Of a stretch of 64,000 nucleotides of DNA, positions 34,941 to 44,808 are shown piece after piece. The position numbers were made by a program, and so were the translations under genes. Under the pieces are notes generated by a model. It was not told the DNA's origin and did no database searches. It was given only the letters and a program-made list of their open reading frames with translations. The first letter of the stretch is position 1. The number at the start of each line of letters is the position of its first letter. This DNA is from CAYMJM01 sp964391325. GTDB lineage: Bacteria > Patescibacteriota > Dojkabacteria > B142 > JAFGMG01. The stretch is taken from assembly GCA_964391325.1 (NCBI GenBank), contig CAYMJM010000001.1:1-64000 (forward strand), written 5' to 3'.

Positions 34941-35870
34941 ATGGTAAAAATAGTAGGTATTGATCCAATTGTACTTTTCCCAGAGCATGTTAAAAAGCTA
35001 GAGAGCCTTGGAGAACTAACTCTTTGCGATACTGTCCCTAATGATGACGTGGAAATTATTGATCGTGTAGGAGATGCAGAAATCATCTTAGGTTTCTGGA
35101 CTGCTTTGTCAAAGAGTGTCATACAGAATTTCAGTAATGTGAAAATGATCTGTAGTGCAGCTGCAGGTTATGACTGGATAGATGTTAAAGCAGCTATAGA
35201 AAAAGAAATCACTGTTACTCACTGCCCAGGGCACAATGCTCAAGCAGTAGCAGAACATACAGTCGGATTGTTACTCGCGGCTATGCGTCTCACCAGAAAA
35301 GCAAGCTGTGAAGTCAGAAAAGGGGAATTTTTGCCAGAGTCATATGTGGGCAAAGAACTGAAAGGGAAAACGGTTGGCATCATAGGATATGGCTCTATTG
35401 GCAAGAAAGTCGCTGAGATTTTGCAGAGAGGTTTTGGGGCCAAAATAGTATATGTTAATTCTCGAAGCTCCCGCGAAGATTTAGAGCGTTTACTAATAGT
35501 CAGTGACTTTATCTCCATCAACGCGCCCTTAAGTGATAAAACTAGAAATCTTATTAGTAATAGAGAATTTGATTTAATGAAAGATGATGTAGTTATTGTA
35601 AATACTGGAAGAGGTGCAATTATAGATGAGATAGCACTATTGCAAAATCTAGAAAATGGCAAAGTCTTTGCAGCAGGTCTTGACACTCTAGCCAAAGAGC
35701 CTTTCCAAGATTCAAACCCTCTCCTGTCCTATCCAAATGTTATAATCACCCCACATATTGGTTGGAATACCAGAGAGTCGGAGTATAGGCTTTCTGCTCA
35801 GGTAGTAGAAATTATTACTGCTTTTGTCCAGGGAAATCCAATTTATATTATTCCAGAACAAAGGAGATAG
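34941..35870 (+). CDS. D-2-hydroxyacid dehydrogenase
   Basis: NAD(P)-dependent oxidoreductase of the D-isomer 2-hydroxyacid family (SerA, LdhA, glyoxylate reductase). The 309-residue protein has the substrate-domain AQAVAEHTVGLLLAAMR, Rossmann loop VGIIGYGSIGKKVAEIL, catalytic Arg in VNTGRGAIIDE, Glu in DTLAKEPF and His in ITPHIGWNT, so the triad is complete. It lies 3 bases before an aminotransferase gene. Together they could convert a 2-hydroxy acid to an amino acid, as SerA and SerC do, but the substrate is not determined. Confidence 0.93.
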   Translation: MVKIVGIDPIVLFPEHVKKLESLGELTLCDTVPNDDVEIIDRVGDAEIILGFWTALSKSVIQNFSNVKMICSAAAGYDWIDVKAAIEKEITVTHCPGHNAQAVAEHTVGLLLAAMRLTRKASCEVRKGEFLPESYVGKELKGKTVGIIGYGSIGKKVAEILQRGFGAKIVYVNSRSSREDLERLLIVSDFISINAPLSDKTRNLISNREFDLMKDDVVIVNTGRGAIIDEIALLQNLENGKVFAAGLDTLAKEPFQDSNPLLSYPNVIITPHIGWNTRESEYRLSAQVVEIITAFVQGNPIYIIPEQRR

Positions 35871-35873
35871 CAC

Positions 35874-36872
35874 ATGGACCAAGAACCAATAAATCTTCAA
35901 TATACGACAATAAAAGATCCATTGCCGGATTTTATTTATGATGGATTGGCTCCCTACTCGAAAGTAGCCAATGCTTATAAGCCACAACCAATTGAACTAG
36001 TCGAGAAATTAGCAAAAAAGCATAATTTGCCAAAAGAAATGATTTATTTGACTGCAGGTATAGACGAGGCGATACAAATGTTTGCTAAAGCTTATGGGCA
36101 GAGCGCCTATGTGTTTACACCTACGTATGTTGTTTATGCTGATGTAGAAGAGTTTGGTGGTAAGTTGACGCAAATCCCTTCTGTACGGGGTGCAGGATAT
36201 ATTATTGAAACTGAGGCTATCCAAGATGCTACGCTTATATATCTTGCAAATCCGAATAACCCATCTGGAATTACAAGTAGAGAAAATGTGTTAAAGCTGA
36301 TCAGGAACAATCCTCACGCTAAGGTAGCAATTGATGAAGCTTATGGTGAATTTGCTGACCTTTCAGTTATAAATGAGGTAGAAAAATTTTCTCATATGGC
36401 TGTCTTTCGTAGTTTTTCAAAGGCTTATTCTATGGCTGGTAATCGTATAGGCTATATTGTTGCACATCCTGAGGTAATAGAGGTTGTTAAGAATAAAAGT
36501 CAATGGTCTAATGCTTCCTATCTTTCGGTAGGAGCGGCGATAATCGCACTAGATCACGAGAATTATTTTTCAAACATACGAGCAGACATTAATCAAAGGT
36601 GCAAAGAATTTGTATCGTTCCTTAAAGGGGCCGGGTTCTCTGTTTTCCCTTCAAGAATAAACGCAGTGCTTATTAAGTTTCAATCAGAAGCTGAAGCAAC
36701 CACTTTCGTTAGTTATTTAAGCGAGAATAACTTTATAGTCAGCCACGGCAATGGCAATAGTAATATCGGTCTTGATAGCTCTTTCGTCAGAATAGCTATT
36801 GGAAACGAAGGTCAAATGGGGAGATTAAAAGATATAATTTCCAAATACCGAAATAAGTTAGCCCACCAATAA
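35874..36872 (+). CDS. Class I/II PLP aminotransferase, HisC-like
   Basis: A 332-residue fold-type-I aminotransferase. It shows LTAGIDEAIQMFAKA (cofactor-phosphate region), YLANPNNPSGI, Asp/Tyr in VAIDEAYGEF, the Schiff-base Lys in FRSFSKAYSMAGNRIGY, and a C-terminal Arg in SFVRIAIG for the substrate carboxylate. It is closest in look to histidinol-phosphate or related aminotransferases, but no histidine genes are near. Coupled to the dehydrogenase upstream (3-base gap), suggesting consecutive steps on one substrate. Confidence 0.9.
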   Translation: MDQEPINLQYTTIKDPLPDFIYDGLAPYSKVANAYKPQPIELVEKLAKKHNLPKEMIYLTAGIDEAIQMFAKAYGQSAYVFTPTYVVYADVEEFGGKLTQIPSVRGAGYIIETEAIQDATLIYLANPNNPSGITSRENVLKLIRNNPHAKVAIDEAYGEFADLSVINEVEKFSHMAVFRSFSKAYSMAGNRIGYIVAHPEVIEVVKNKSQWSNASYLSVGAAIIALDHENYFSNIRADINQRCKEFVSFLKGAGFSVFPSRINAVLIKFQSEAEATTFVSYLSENNFIVSHGNGNSNIGLDSSFVRIAIGNEGQMGRLKDIISKYRNKLAHQ

Positions 36873-36989
36873 AAATATTAGACTATATTCTTCCGTTTAA
36901 CATCTGCGATTTTAACAGACCAATAATTTTATTACGCGGACATTTACCCCCTCTTTGCTAATTTATATAACTATGATACAATCCTCAGC

Positions 36990-37954
36990 ATGTTTGATTG
37001 CCCACCGGAAACAACACCCGAAGCGTTGCCTGTTGCTCGCTTACACCATTTTACTAAGTGGCTAGAACTAATGGATTTAGCCCATTAAATAGACGCTAAT
37101 TCATTAGGGGAATTCCCTCAAAGTGGAATAGTGCTATCTGAAGAAAACTATAGAGCTCTTCGGGATCAGTATATTATACACTCCAATCAAGAGCGTTTAA
37201 TTTCTGCAAGTAGGGCTATTAGGGTGAACCGTGTTTTCGAGGGTGTAGAGCAAGAGGATTTCATATTAAAACCAAGCATTCAGGACTTATTTACAGCTTA
37301 TTATTCTGTTTCCAGGTACGGAATAGACATAGGGGCAGTCCTTTCATTTAGAAGTAAGTTGAGTTTTGATTCAGAGATGAGTAGTCTACAAGATGAGCTA
37401 GATAGCTTTATTGTCCCTTATTTAGATGTTTTGAGGGGGAAATACTTGATGACTTCCAAGTAACTAGGAGTATTGTTATACAGTCACCTTTCCTCGGTAA
37501 GAATTATTATGGAGACCTATATGGCAGTGAAAGCTTATTTGAAAGAGATCTGCATCCAAGTTGTTTATTTGCATTTAAAGCAATATCTAAATGGTGTAAA
37601 CTCCCAGGAGAAACACAAATATCACTAAATACCGTGGGAAAAGATGACTTCTGTAGGACACGTGCTGTGGGGGAGCATTGCTCACCTAACTTGTTAAGAA
37701 TTCCTGATGATATCACCTGCTCTCCGCAGCTAACAACCCTACTTTCCAATCTGAGTTGTGGACGGGACTATCTCGAACGTGTATCTTTTTCAGAGTGGTT
37801 GGGAGCAAATTCTTATGCAGAATATTTACAGCAGTGTAATGTGTGTACTAATGCTACTTCGGCTTTGACTTTACCTGTGGGAATATATCGAGATTATCTG
37901 CTAGAAAAGTTTGAACAGACTGTAAATGAACAACAACAAGATTATGCATCATAG
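36990..37954 (+). pseudogene. Unrecognised protein gene broken by an in-frame stop and a frameshift
   Basis: ATG 36990 begins MFDCPPETTPEALPVARLHH and stops at TAA 37086-37088. The same frame then stays coding-like to TAA 37461 (LSEENYRALRDQYIIHSNQE, and SSLQDELDSFIVPYLDVLRG). Near a GGGGG run at about 37434-37440 coding character moves to another frame, reading EILDDFQVTRSIVIQSPFLG and on through GVNTVGKDD-type text to QTVNEQQQDYAS at 37954. Restored, this is a protein of about 320 residues. The family is not recognised; its Cys-containing C-terminal third lacks known motifs. Confidence 0.65.
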
Positions 37955-38013
37955 CTGTCTTCAAGTATAAAAAAGCTTACTTAGAAAAGCGAGTCTCATT
38001 CTTAACTAAACAG

Positions 38014-40176
38014 TTATAAGATACACAGACTGAAGTTGCACGTAAGGCACTTTATACATCCCTCTGCACTTATTAAACGAGATTTTTTGCAATTCGGACA
38101 TGAATCTCCTGGTTTCAATTCTCTCATGCTTTTTTGTTTTTGATCGCCAAATTCTATTACTTGGTCTTTTTTACTTTGATCTCTATATATTGTAATTCCT
38201 TTGCAGCCACTTTCCCAAGCCATCATGTAAGCCTTCTCTACATCATCCGCGATAGCAGATCCTGGCATGTTTATTGTTTTTGTGATGGCATTGTCTATAT
38301 GTCTTTGCCATGCTGCCTGCATTCTAATATGGTCCTTCCATTCAATTTCATGTGCTGTTAAAAAGAGTTTTTTGATACGTTTTGGAATCTCAGATATATT
38401 CTGTATACTTCCATGATGCTCAAAAATTTGTTCAAATAGATTCTCAATTTCTATTCCCTCCTGTTTTAGCTTATGCTCTAATAACTCATTAACATTCTTA
38501 ATCCTAACTCCTCCTAAAATATTCTGATAATATGCCAAAGCAAAAAATGGCTCAATACTATAGGATGTTCCAAAAATAACTGCATTGCCGCTGCTCGGTG
38601 GAAGTGTGTTGACGGTCACATTTCTGGGTTGTCTTCTTTTGTTTGCCCATATTGAGTACTCGACATACGGAAAAGGCCCTTTTTCTTCCCCTAAGTTAAA
38701 TGATTCATCATGACAAGCATCTGAAATTACTTTAGACACTTTCTCTGCTAGCTTAAATGCTTTTTGATCATCGTAGGGTATTTCTAGATGAACTAATAAA
38801 TCGGCCCAACCCACAACGCCTATTCCTAGCCTCCTAAAGCTTTTAATATTTTTAGTTTGCTCTGCGATTGGAAACCATGACATTTCGATTACATCATCCA
38901 TAAATCGGGTTGATATCCGTGATACTTCTTCTAATCTTTTAAAATCTAACTCGGCTTTTCCGTTGTTATCTCGAATAAATGCTGTCAGATTAATGTACCC
39001 TAAATTACATGATTCATAAGGATATTGAGGTATTTCTCCACACACGTTTGTAGCCTGTATTGGTCCAAAATGCTTGAGTACGGGATTGCCTTTATTGATA
39101 TTGTCTAGAAAGATTACTCCAGGGTCACCAGTTTTGTGTGCGTATGTTACAGCTAACTCCCATATAGCTCTCGCTTTGATATTGTTTGTAACTTGTCCTG
39201 TGCGAGGATTGATCAGCTTCCACTGTTTGTCTTTCTTGACTGCATCCATGAATCCTTCTGTGATTCCGATGGATATATTCGTTTTTGGAAGGATTCCATC
39301 TGTTTCTTTTGCAGTAATAAATTCCAGAATGTCAGGGTGGTCTACATTCAGTATTGCCATGTTACCGCTTTCATACCTGCCCTGTTGTCTAAAAATGCTT
39401 GTCGGTAAGTCAAACATTTTCATGATCTCTACAGGTCCGGCAGCAAGTCCTGGTTCATCCGCAACAAGATCTCCTTTTGGTCTTATTTTAGAGAAATTAT
39501 ACCCGCAGCCTCCTCCATGCTTTTTTGTCACACTGGATTCATACAAACTCTTAAAGATTGTTTCAATGCTGTCTTTTATGTCAAAGACAAAGCAGTTTGC
39601 CAGCTGGGGGTTTTTTGTTCCAGCATTTGACAGCACCCTAGTCCCGGGCAGAAACTCCCATTTCGTCATAATATTCAGAAATTCTTTTTCCCATTTTTTC
39701 CTCTTTGCTTTGTTTGATTCAGCTGTAGCTACAAAGCGTGCAACCCTTTCCAACATTTGTAAGGGAGTCTCTTTTGTTCTGCCTTGTTTATCTTTTTTTA
39801 GATAGCGTTCTTTAAGGATAAACAAAGAGTTATAGTTTAGGTGTCCTATATCATCCTGTACACCAAGTTCTTGGATTTGTACATATTGTTGCCTTTTCTT
39901 TTCACGCGCGAGAATGAACTCTTTCACTGTCTGGTAGTGGCCCCTTTTAACTAGTACCCTTTCAACCGCGGAACCAATATCTGAAGTTTTGATGGGCTTA
40001 TCTGATGGGTAGATTTCTGTTATATACTCCAATACTTCCTGGGCTACTGCAGTTGCTAGTTTCTTATCTCGTCCTCCTACATTTTTTGCAGCAGTCCAAA
40101 TTGATTTCGTAATCTTTTCTGCTTGGAAAATTTCTTGGGCACCATTTCGTTTCACCACTTGTTTAGGAAGCTTCAT
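38014..40176 (-). CDS. nrdJ: Class II (adenosylcobalamin-dependent) ribonucleotide reductase
   Basis: Makes deoxynucleotides without oxygen, using adenosylcobalamin. The 720-residue protein begins with an ATP-cone (VVKRNGAQEIFQAEKITKSI), then the catalytic barrel with FLPGTRVLSNAG, a Cys in NCFVFD, loop residues KHGGGCGYNFSKIRP, the radical/redox motif NVCGEIPQYPYESCNLG, and PPSSGNAVIFGTSYSIEP. The C-terminus is a zinc ribbon or redox Cys cluster (SCPNCKKS, IKCLTCNFSLC). Cobalamin would have to be imported or supplied, as no synthesis genes are in view. No NrdR box was identified. Confidence 0.93.
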   Translation of the reverse strand: MKLPKQVVKRNGAQEIFQAEKITKSIWTAAKNVGGRDKKLATAVAQEVLEYITEIYPSDKPIKTSDIGSAVERVLVKRGHYQTVKEFILAREKKRQQYVQIQELGVQDDIGHLNYNSLFILKERYLKKDKQGRTKETPLQMLERVARFVATAESNKAKRKKWEKEFLNIMTKWEFLPGTRVLSNAGTKNPQLANCFVFDIKDSIETIFKSLYESSVTKKHGGGCGYNFSKIRPKGDLVADEPGLAAGPVEIMKMFDLPTSIFRQQGRYESGNMAILNVDHPDILEFITAKETDGILPKTNISIGITEGFMDAVKKDKQWKLINPRTGQVTNNIKARAIWELAVTYAHKTGDPGVIFLDNINKGNPVLKHFGPIQATNVCGEIPQYPYESCNLGYINLTAFIRDNNGKAELDFKRLEEVSRISTRFMDDVIEMSWFPIAEQTKNIKSFRRLGIGVVGWADLLVHLEIPYDDQKAFKLAEKVSKVISDACHDESFNLGEEKGPFPYVEYSIWANKRRQPRNVTVNTLPPSSGNAVIFGTSYSIEPFFALAYYQNILGGVRIKNVNELLEHKLKQEGIEIENLFEQIFEHHGSIQNISEIPKRIKKLFLTAHEIEWKDHIRMQAAWQRHIDNAITKTINMPGSAIADDVEKAYMMAWESGCKGITIYRDQSKKDQVIEFGDQKQKSMRELKPGDSCPNCKKSRLISAEGCIKCLTCNFSLCIL

Positions 40177-40304
40177 AATAAGGATAAATTACAACTATAA
40201 AATAATGGACTTCTTTTGCAGTTTTTACATAATAGCAGTAAAGTTTTAAGTTGACAAAACTTCTTTGTAAAGGCTGCAGTGAGAATAAATTTGGATAGTT
40301 AAGC

Positions 40305-43232
40305 CTATAAAAATTCCTTAAGGTCAACAGGTTCGTCAAAATGTAGGCTGGATATATGCAGGTACGCCTGCCTTACTAATTCCCTAATACGTTCTGTGTC
40401 TATCTTGTCTGCAGTAAATATTTCGGATTTTATATTGCCTCTTGAATCTGGTTTAATAAAAGCAATCTCAAATTCGACAGGAATAAAATCAAACCTATCA
40501 TCTAGTTCTATAAGCATTTTATAAAATTGTAATTGTCTAAGCAGTTTTCCATCTGATGATTTAGTTTTACCTAGAATTTCATTCCTCGATCTCGGACGGC
40601 TGGTCTTATAGTCTGTAATTTTTACATAGCGCTTTGACTTGTCTATCCATTCTAATTTGTCTATTTTTCCCGTTAGGGAAATGCTGTCAAGTGCAATATT
40701 TCGATTTTTAAAATTAAATTCAACTTCCGCACAGGGTTTTGATATAGTCTTTAATATCTCAAAATATTTACTGAAAAGGTTTTCTGCCTCTGTCTTTATT
40801 GTAGTAGCCTCTGATTCAATAAGGTATTCTCTTTTTAATATCAGATCAACAAGGCCTAAATAGTAAGAAAGTTCTTTTGTTTTTTTCTGGACAAAATCAC
40901 GGTTAAACCTTTCGAGGAGAGCATGAATAACTGTCCCTAGGATTAGTTCTTTGGATTTTACCTTAGGTAATTTTATTATATATTCATATAAAAAGTTTCT
41001 AGGGGAGTCAATGTAGCAATTTAAAGATGTTAAACTTAATTTAAACTCGGCTAATTGTGACTTCAGGTACTCCTTTTCTAGCATAGTTAAGTCAAGTGGG
41101 GGTACCTGCTCAAGAATTATTGTATTGACAGAGTCGTTTGATGGTATAGTTTCTGTTTGTAACGCTTTTTGAGAAATCTCACTAATGAACTGAGAGCGGA
41201 CCAGTGACCTTTCTTTTCCCTCTTCTATGCTTTTTTGGGGGTATGTTAATATGACTGATTTTTTCGCTCTTGTCAGACCGACATATAGTAGTCGTCTTTC
41301 CTCTTCATTGGGATCCATCTTGTTTATATTTATAGTATCGACAACACCGCCAGGAAGTGGTATTTTATCCATCACCTTTCTATTCCCCCATACCCTATCA
41401 TTCAATTTGATAATGAACACATATTCAAACTCAAGTCCTTTAGCTCTATGCACAGTCATAAAATTGACTCCTCCGATGTTGTCAGTGTAATCCATGGCTA
41501 TTGATAACCGGTTTTCTTGAAGAGCTTTCAAATCATTTAACAGATTTGGCAGTGTGTAAGTCCATGAGTTCATACTTATGTTTCGGGAAAACTGAAATAA
41601 TGAGATAAGAGCATTGAGTGCGTCTATATCATGCTTGTTTTTTAGGTAGTCCAGTAGACCAGATTCATAGAGAATTTTTTCAAGAAGTCTGACTAAATGC
41701 ATGTTATAAGCGTCATTATTCCAATTTATTATGTTATTTTTCAAGTTTATAATATCGTTCTCTTTTCTCTCCTGTAACAGATCCCAGAGATTTTTATTTT
41801 GAGAATAAGCTTCTCTTGCAAGTTTAAAAAGGAGAAGTCTATCTATCTGGAAAAAATCATAATTGAGTATTTCAAAAAGTAGTTGGTCATCTTCGTAAGA
41901 TGCTATCGTTTTTAAAAGGTTAATAAATTTCTTTACATATTCATTCTCAAGTATGTCTACCCTATCTTGGATGTTAATAGCCACTTTGGATTTAAGAAAT
42001 ACTTGTTTGATATTTGCTGTGTCTTTATGGTTTCTATAAAGAACAGCTATCTCGGAAGGATTGACTCCGTTTTTGATTAACGTTTTCACTTCTTCCAGAA
42101 CATATAATTCTTCTTGATCAGCAGTTTCAAACTCTTTGACCTCTATGAAACTTTTGGCTTTATTTGTAGATTTTAAGTTTTTATTTAATGAGCTTATCTG
42201 GTTTTCAAGAGAAGTTTTATTGTACTTAATTAGTGACCTCGCACCATCCAGTACTTTTTGAGGACATCGATATGTCTGATTTAGTGTAATAATTTTAGTC
42301 TCTGGATACTGTTTGATGAATTCAAACATATTTTCAACATTTGCACCCTGAAATCTATATATTGACTGGTCGTCATCTCCTACAACAAATATGTTAGGAC
42401 TACGATCAAAGCTTCCCAGTAGTTTCAGTATACGGCTTTGTGCTCCATTGGTGTCCTGAAATTCATCTACTAAAATATACAGGTATTGCTCTTGGAAATT
42501 GGCCAAAAGCTCTTCGTCCTTTTCAAATCTCTCTGTGACAAATAAAATCATATCATCGTAGTCATACAGTTCGTTTTCTTCCATGTACTCCTGATAATGT
42601 CTGTATATTTTGAGAAGTTCTGTGTTTTTATTAACTATTTTTTCTTGCTTTAGCCATTTCCCGTAAGGTTTATTTGTTCGTGGATTGAGTTTTTCCATAG
42701 AATCTAATTCGTCTTGCTCAGCTTTTATCATGTCTTCTAGTTCATCCGCAGTAATCGCTTCTCTTTTCAGATCTGAAATGGATTTAATAATGTCATTTTT
42801 GTAAAGATGTGGATTTGAAAATGTAGTTAAGTGCTCAAGCTCGAGCTCATCAATGAATTGCTCAATTAACCTTATCTTTTCTAGATCTGTAATCTGACGT
42901 GAATTTCCGGAGAAGCCAAATTTATCTGGATATCTTTGAATTACCTCATTACAGAAAGCATGGAAAGTCATTAACTTTACTTTGTATGCATCACTACCGA
43001 TAAATTCTCTGAGCTTATTGCGCATGTTTGAAGCAGCATTATCAGTAAAGGTTAAGGCAAGAATGTTTGAAGGATGAGCGTCTGTTTCTTTCAGTATGTT
43101 GGCTATTCTTGCAGTTAAAGTGTAAGTCTTACCACTACCTGGTCCTGCTACTAGTATAACCGGGCCTTCTATCGTTTTTACTGCTTCCAGCTGTTTGGGA
43201 TTTAGGGATTTGAGAACTTCATGAAAATTCAT
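40305..43232 (-). CDS. UvrD-family helicase fused to PD-(D/E)xK nuclease
   Basis: A 975-residue DNA-repair enzyme combining a superfamily 1A helicase and a RecB/AddB-type nuclease. Helicase motifs run in order: Walker A GPGSGKTYTL (about 33), VDEFQDTN, GDDDQSIYRFQGA, LNQTYRCPQ, TVHRAKGLEFEYVFI and LLYVGLTRAKK. The last 220 residues hold a nuclease: LGTVIHALLERF, Asp in LEWIDKSKRY and Asp-x-Lys in ITDYKTSRPRS. The ATG at 43232 starts MNFHEVLKSLNPKQLEAV; the longer in-frame start adds a non-family leader. Probably acts like AddA-type end processing as a single polypeptide. Confidence 0.92.
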   Translation of the reverse strand: MNFHEVLKSLNPKQLEAVKTIEGPVILVAGPGSGKTYTLTARIANILKETDAHPSNILALTFTDNAASNMRNKLREFIGSDAYKVKLMTFHAFCNEVIQRYPDKFGFSGNSRQITDLEKIRLIEQFIDELELEHLTTFSNPHLYKNDIIKSISDLKREAITADELEDMIKAEQDELDSMEKLNPRTNKPYGKWLKQEKIVNKNTELLKIYRHYQEYMEENELYDYDDMILFVTERFEKDEELLANFQEQYLYILVDEFQDTNGAQSRILKLLGSFDRSPNIFVVGDDDQSIYRFQGANVENMFEFIKQYPETKIITLNQTYRCPQKVLDGARSLIKYNKTSLENQISSLNKNLKSTNKAKSFIEVKEFETADQEELYVLEEVKTLIKNGVNPSEIAVLYRNHKDTANIKQVFLKSKVAINIQDRVDILENEYVKKFINLLKTIASYEDDQLLFEILNYDFFQIDRLLLFKLAREAYSQNKNLWDLLQERKENDIINLKNNIINWNNDAYNMHLVRLLEKILYESGLLDYLKNKHDIDALNALISLFQFSRNISMNSWTYTLPNLLNDLKALQENRLSIAMDYTDNIGGVNFMTVHRAKGLEFEYVFIIKLNDRVWGNRKVMDKIPLPGGVVDTININKMDPNEEERRLLYVGLTRAKKSVILTYPQKSIEEGKERSLVRSQFISEISQKALQTETIPSNDSVNTIILEQVPPLDLTMLEKEYLKSQLAEFKLSLTSLNCYIDSPRNFLYEYIIKLPKVKSKELILGTVIHALLERFNRDFVQKKTKELSYYLGLVDLILKREYLIESEATTIKTEAENLFSKYFEILKTISKPCAEVEFNFKNRNIALDSISLTGKIDKLEWIDKSKRYVKITDYKTSRPRSRNEILGKTKSSDGKLLRQLQFYKMLIELDDRFDFIPVEFEIAFIKPDSRGNIKSEIFTADKIDTERIRELVRQAYLHISSLHFDEPVDLKEFL

Positions 43233-43269
43233 AATATGATTATACCAGCAAATATACAGGCTGTGTTCA

Positions 43270-44415
43270 TTAGGCAATAAAATATAGCCATAATCCAACC
43301 AAAGCACAGACTATGCCAGCAAGCCAGAATCTCATAGTTACCTTTTCTTCATTCCACCCTGCTACTTCAAAGTGATGGTGGAGGGGGGCCATTTTGAAGA
43401 CTCTCCTTCCGATAGTTCTTCGGGCTACTCCCTGTATTAACGAACTACCTACCTCAGCTACAAAGGGAAATCCAATTACAGGCAATAGCATAGGAACTCG
43501 AAGTTCTAATGCAATAGTAGCTAAAAGCGCTCCTAGCGAAAGCGATCCGACGTCTCCCATTTGAAACCTGGCAGGAGGTATGTTGAAGTATAGGTACGAC
43601 ATTAAAGAAGCCATTACAGAGATGGTCAATAAGGTCATTGGCATCATCTCTGTCGGTGCATCACTTAGGTAAGGTTGTAATATTTCTTGGTTAAAAGATA
43701 TGGCAAAGAGAGCTCCAAATGCTGGGAGCAATAACCCTGCTGCTAAAGCATCCATTCCGTCTGAAAGATTGACAGCATTAGTCATAGCGACTACCACAAA
43801 TACAACAAAGGGGATCATTAAGAAACCAATATCTATTGTTCCTAAACCAAAAAATGAGAGCTCTCCTGGATTGGTCCAGCCAGATTCAAAAAATAGCCAC
43901 CAGGCCACAAGTAACCCAGCTAATGATTGTACAATGACTTTTTCATGCGCTTGGATACCTTTGCCCGGGTTAGAACCTAAGAGGTAGAAGAATCTTTTAT
44001 AGGTCAACCACGGTAGTAAAAGGATATATTTAATTCTCTGTACTTTACTTTTGTGAACTTTAATTAGTGTAACTACTCTATCGAGGTGCATTACTTTACG
44101 CTCTTTTCCGTAAATATTTAGAATGTCATCAAAAGCTCCGAGCAATGCTGAGACAAAGAATACCAACAAGGGAATCTTGGTAACATCATTCCAGTTTGCA
44201 ATAACGTTCGTGAATAAAACGCTTACTACTATGATTAACCCACCCATTATAGGGGTACCTACCTTTAATTTTCTTTTCTCAATAAGCGTAGAAAAGTCAA
44301 TATCTATTTTCCTAGTAATCCCAAACTCATAAAGCAGTCGTATGATTGGGAATGCTATAAGAAAACTAAAAAAAAGATTGAGTATGGCAAATGTGGTAAT
44401 TGTCTCGAAATTCAT
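43270..44415 (-). CDS. mraY: Phospho-N-acetylmuramoyl-pentapeptide transferase
   Basis: Forms lipid I by moving phospho-MurNAc-pentapeptide to undecaprenyl phosphate. The 381-residue protein has ten membrane helices and the family motifs: KVGTPIMGGLIIV, ALLGAFDDILNIYGK with catalytic Asp pair, NAVNLSDGMDALAAGL, FQMGDVGSLSLGALLA and MAPLHHHFEVAGWNEEKV (His-rich loop). Together with ftsW/rodA, murG, gatD and murT it shows complete-looking lipid II handling. It lies 37 bases upstream of the helicase-nuclease gene on the same strand. Confidence 0.95.
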   Translation of the reverse strand: MNFETITTFAILNLFFSFLIAFPIIRLLYEFGITRKIDIDFSTLIEKRKLKVGTPIMGGLIIVVSVLFTNVIANWNDVTKIPLLVFFVSALLGAFDDILNIYGKERKVMHLDRVVTLIKVHKSKVQRIKYILLLPWLTYKRFFYLLGSNPGKGIQAHEKVIVQSLAGLLVAWWLFFESGWTNPGELSFFGLGTIDIGFLMIPFVVFVVVAMTNAVNLSDGMDALAAGLLLPAFGALFAISFNQEILQPYLSDAPTEMMPMTLLTISVMASLMSYLYFNIPPARFQMGDVGSLSLGALLATIALELRVPMLLPVIGFPFVAEVGSSLIQGVARRTIGRRVFKMAPLHHHFEVAGWNEEKVTMRFWLAGIVCALVGLWLYFIA

Positions 44416-44581
44416 ATGAATTGTCTAATAAATCACTAGGTATTATTATGCTAATCTTTATCATTTTTGTCCAGAGCCTCATTGTTGGTTATTATAATGC
44501 ATGCTATACTCAACGATGAGAAGGTTATTTAAAATATAAGGTATTAATAACGCAGAGGATATAAAATTATTTCATAACAAA

Positions 44582-44797
44582 ATGGCTCAAAGATTGCTAA
44601 AAAAGTTAATAGCTCCTATGCAGCAAGTACTGCTACAAAGAGGTCTGTGCCCTGCCTGTACAAGGAGACTCGATGATATAAAACATAGAGATCCACGACC
44701 AAATAACACTGTGAGAGTTCAGTGTGAATGTGGTCGTATCTATATACTAGACGTAACAACTGATACATATAGAAGAGCTATGCTGTCAGAAGTCTGA
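44582..44797 (+). CDS. Small zinc-ribbon protein
   Basis: A 71-residue basic protein with two Cys pairs, LCPACTRRLDD and VQCECGRIYIL, that should bind zinc. Nothing else is recognised. It ends 11 bases before uvrC and probably shares its promoter in the divergent gap after mraY. It could bind nucleic acid; a link to repair is suggested by position only. Confidence 0.7.
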   Translation: MAQRLLKKLIAPMQQVLLQRGLCPACTRRLDDIKHRDPRPNNTVRVQCECGRIYILDVTTDTYRRAMLSEV

Positions 44798-44808
44798 TAC
44801 AATAGTAT

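Noticed and set aside
32789..37088. Two in-frame TAA codons, possible recoding of TAA as a sense codon
   Set aside because: Core genes end normally at TAA and contain none inside; the stops occur only in unrecognised genes beside frameshifts, so decay is simpler.
39074..39805. Plus-strand frame of 243 codons inside nrdJ
   Set aside because: It is antisense to a well-conserved gene, is Ser/Phe/Leu-rich and has no domain; a shadow frame.
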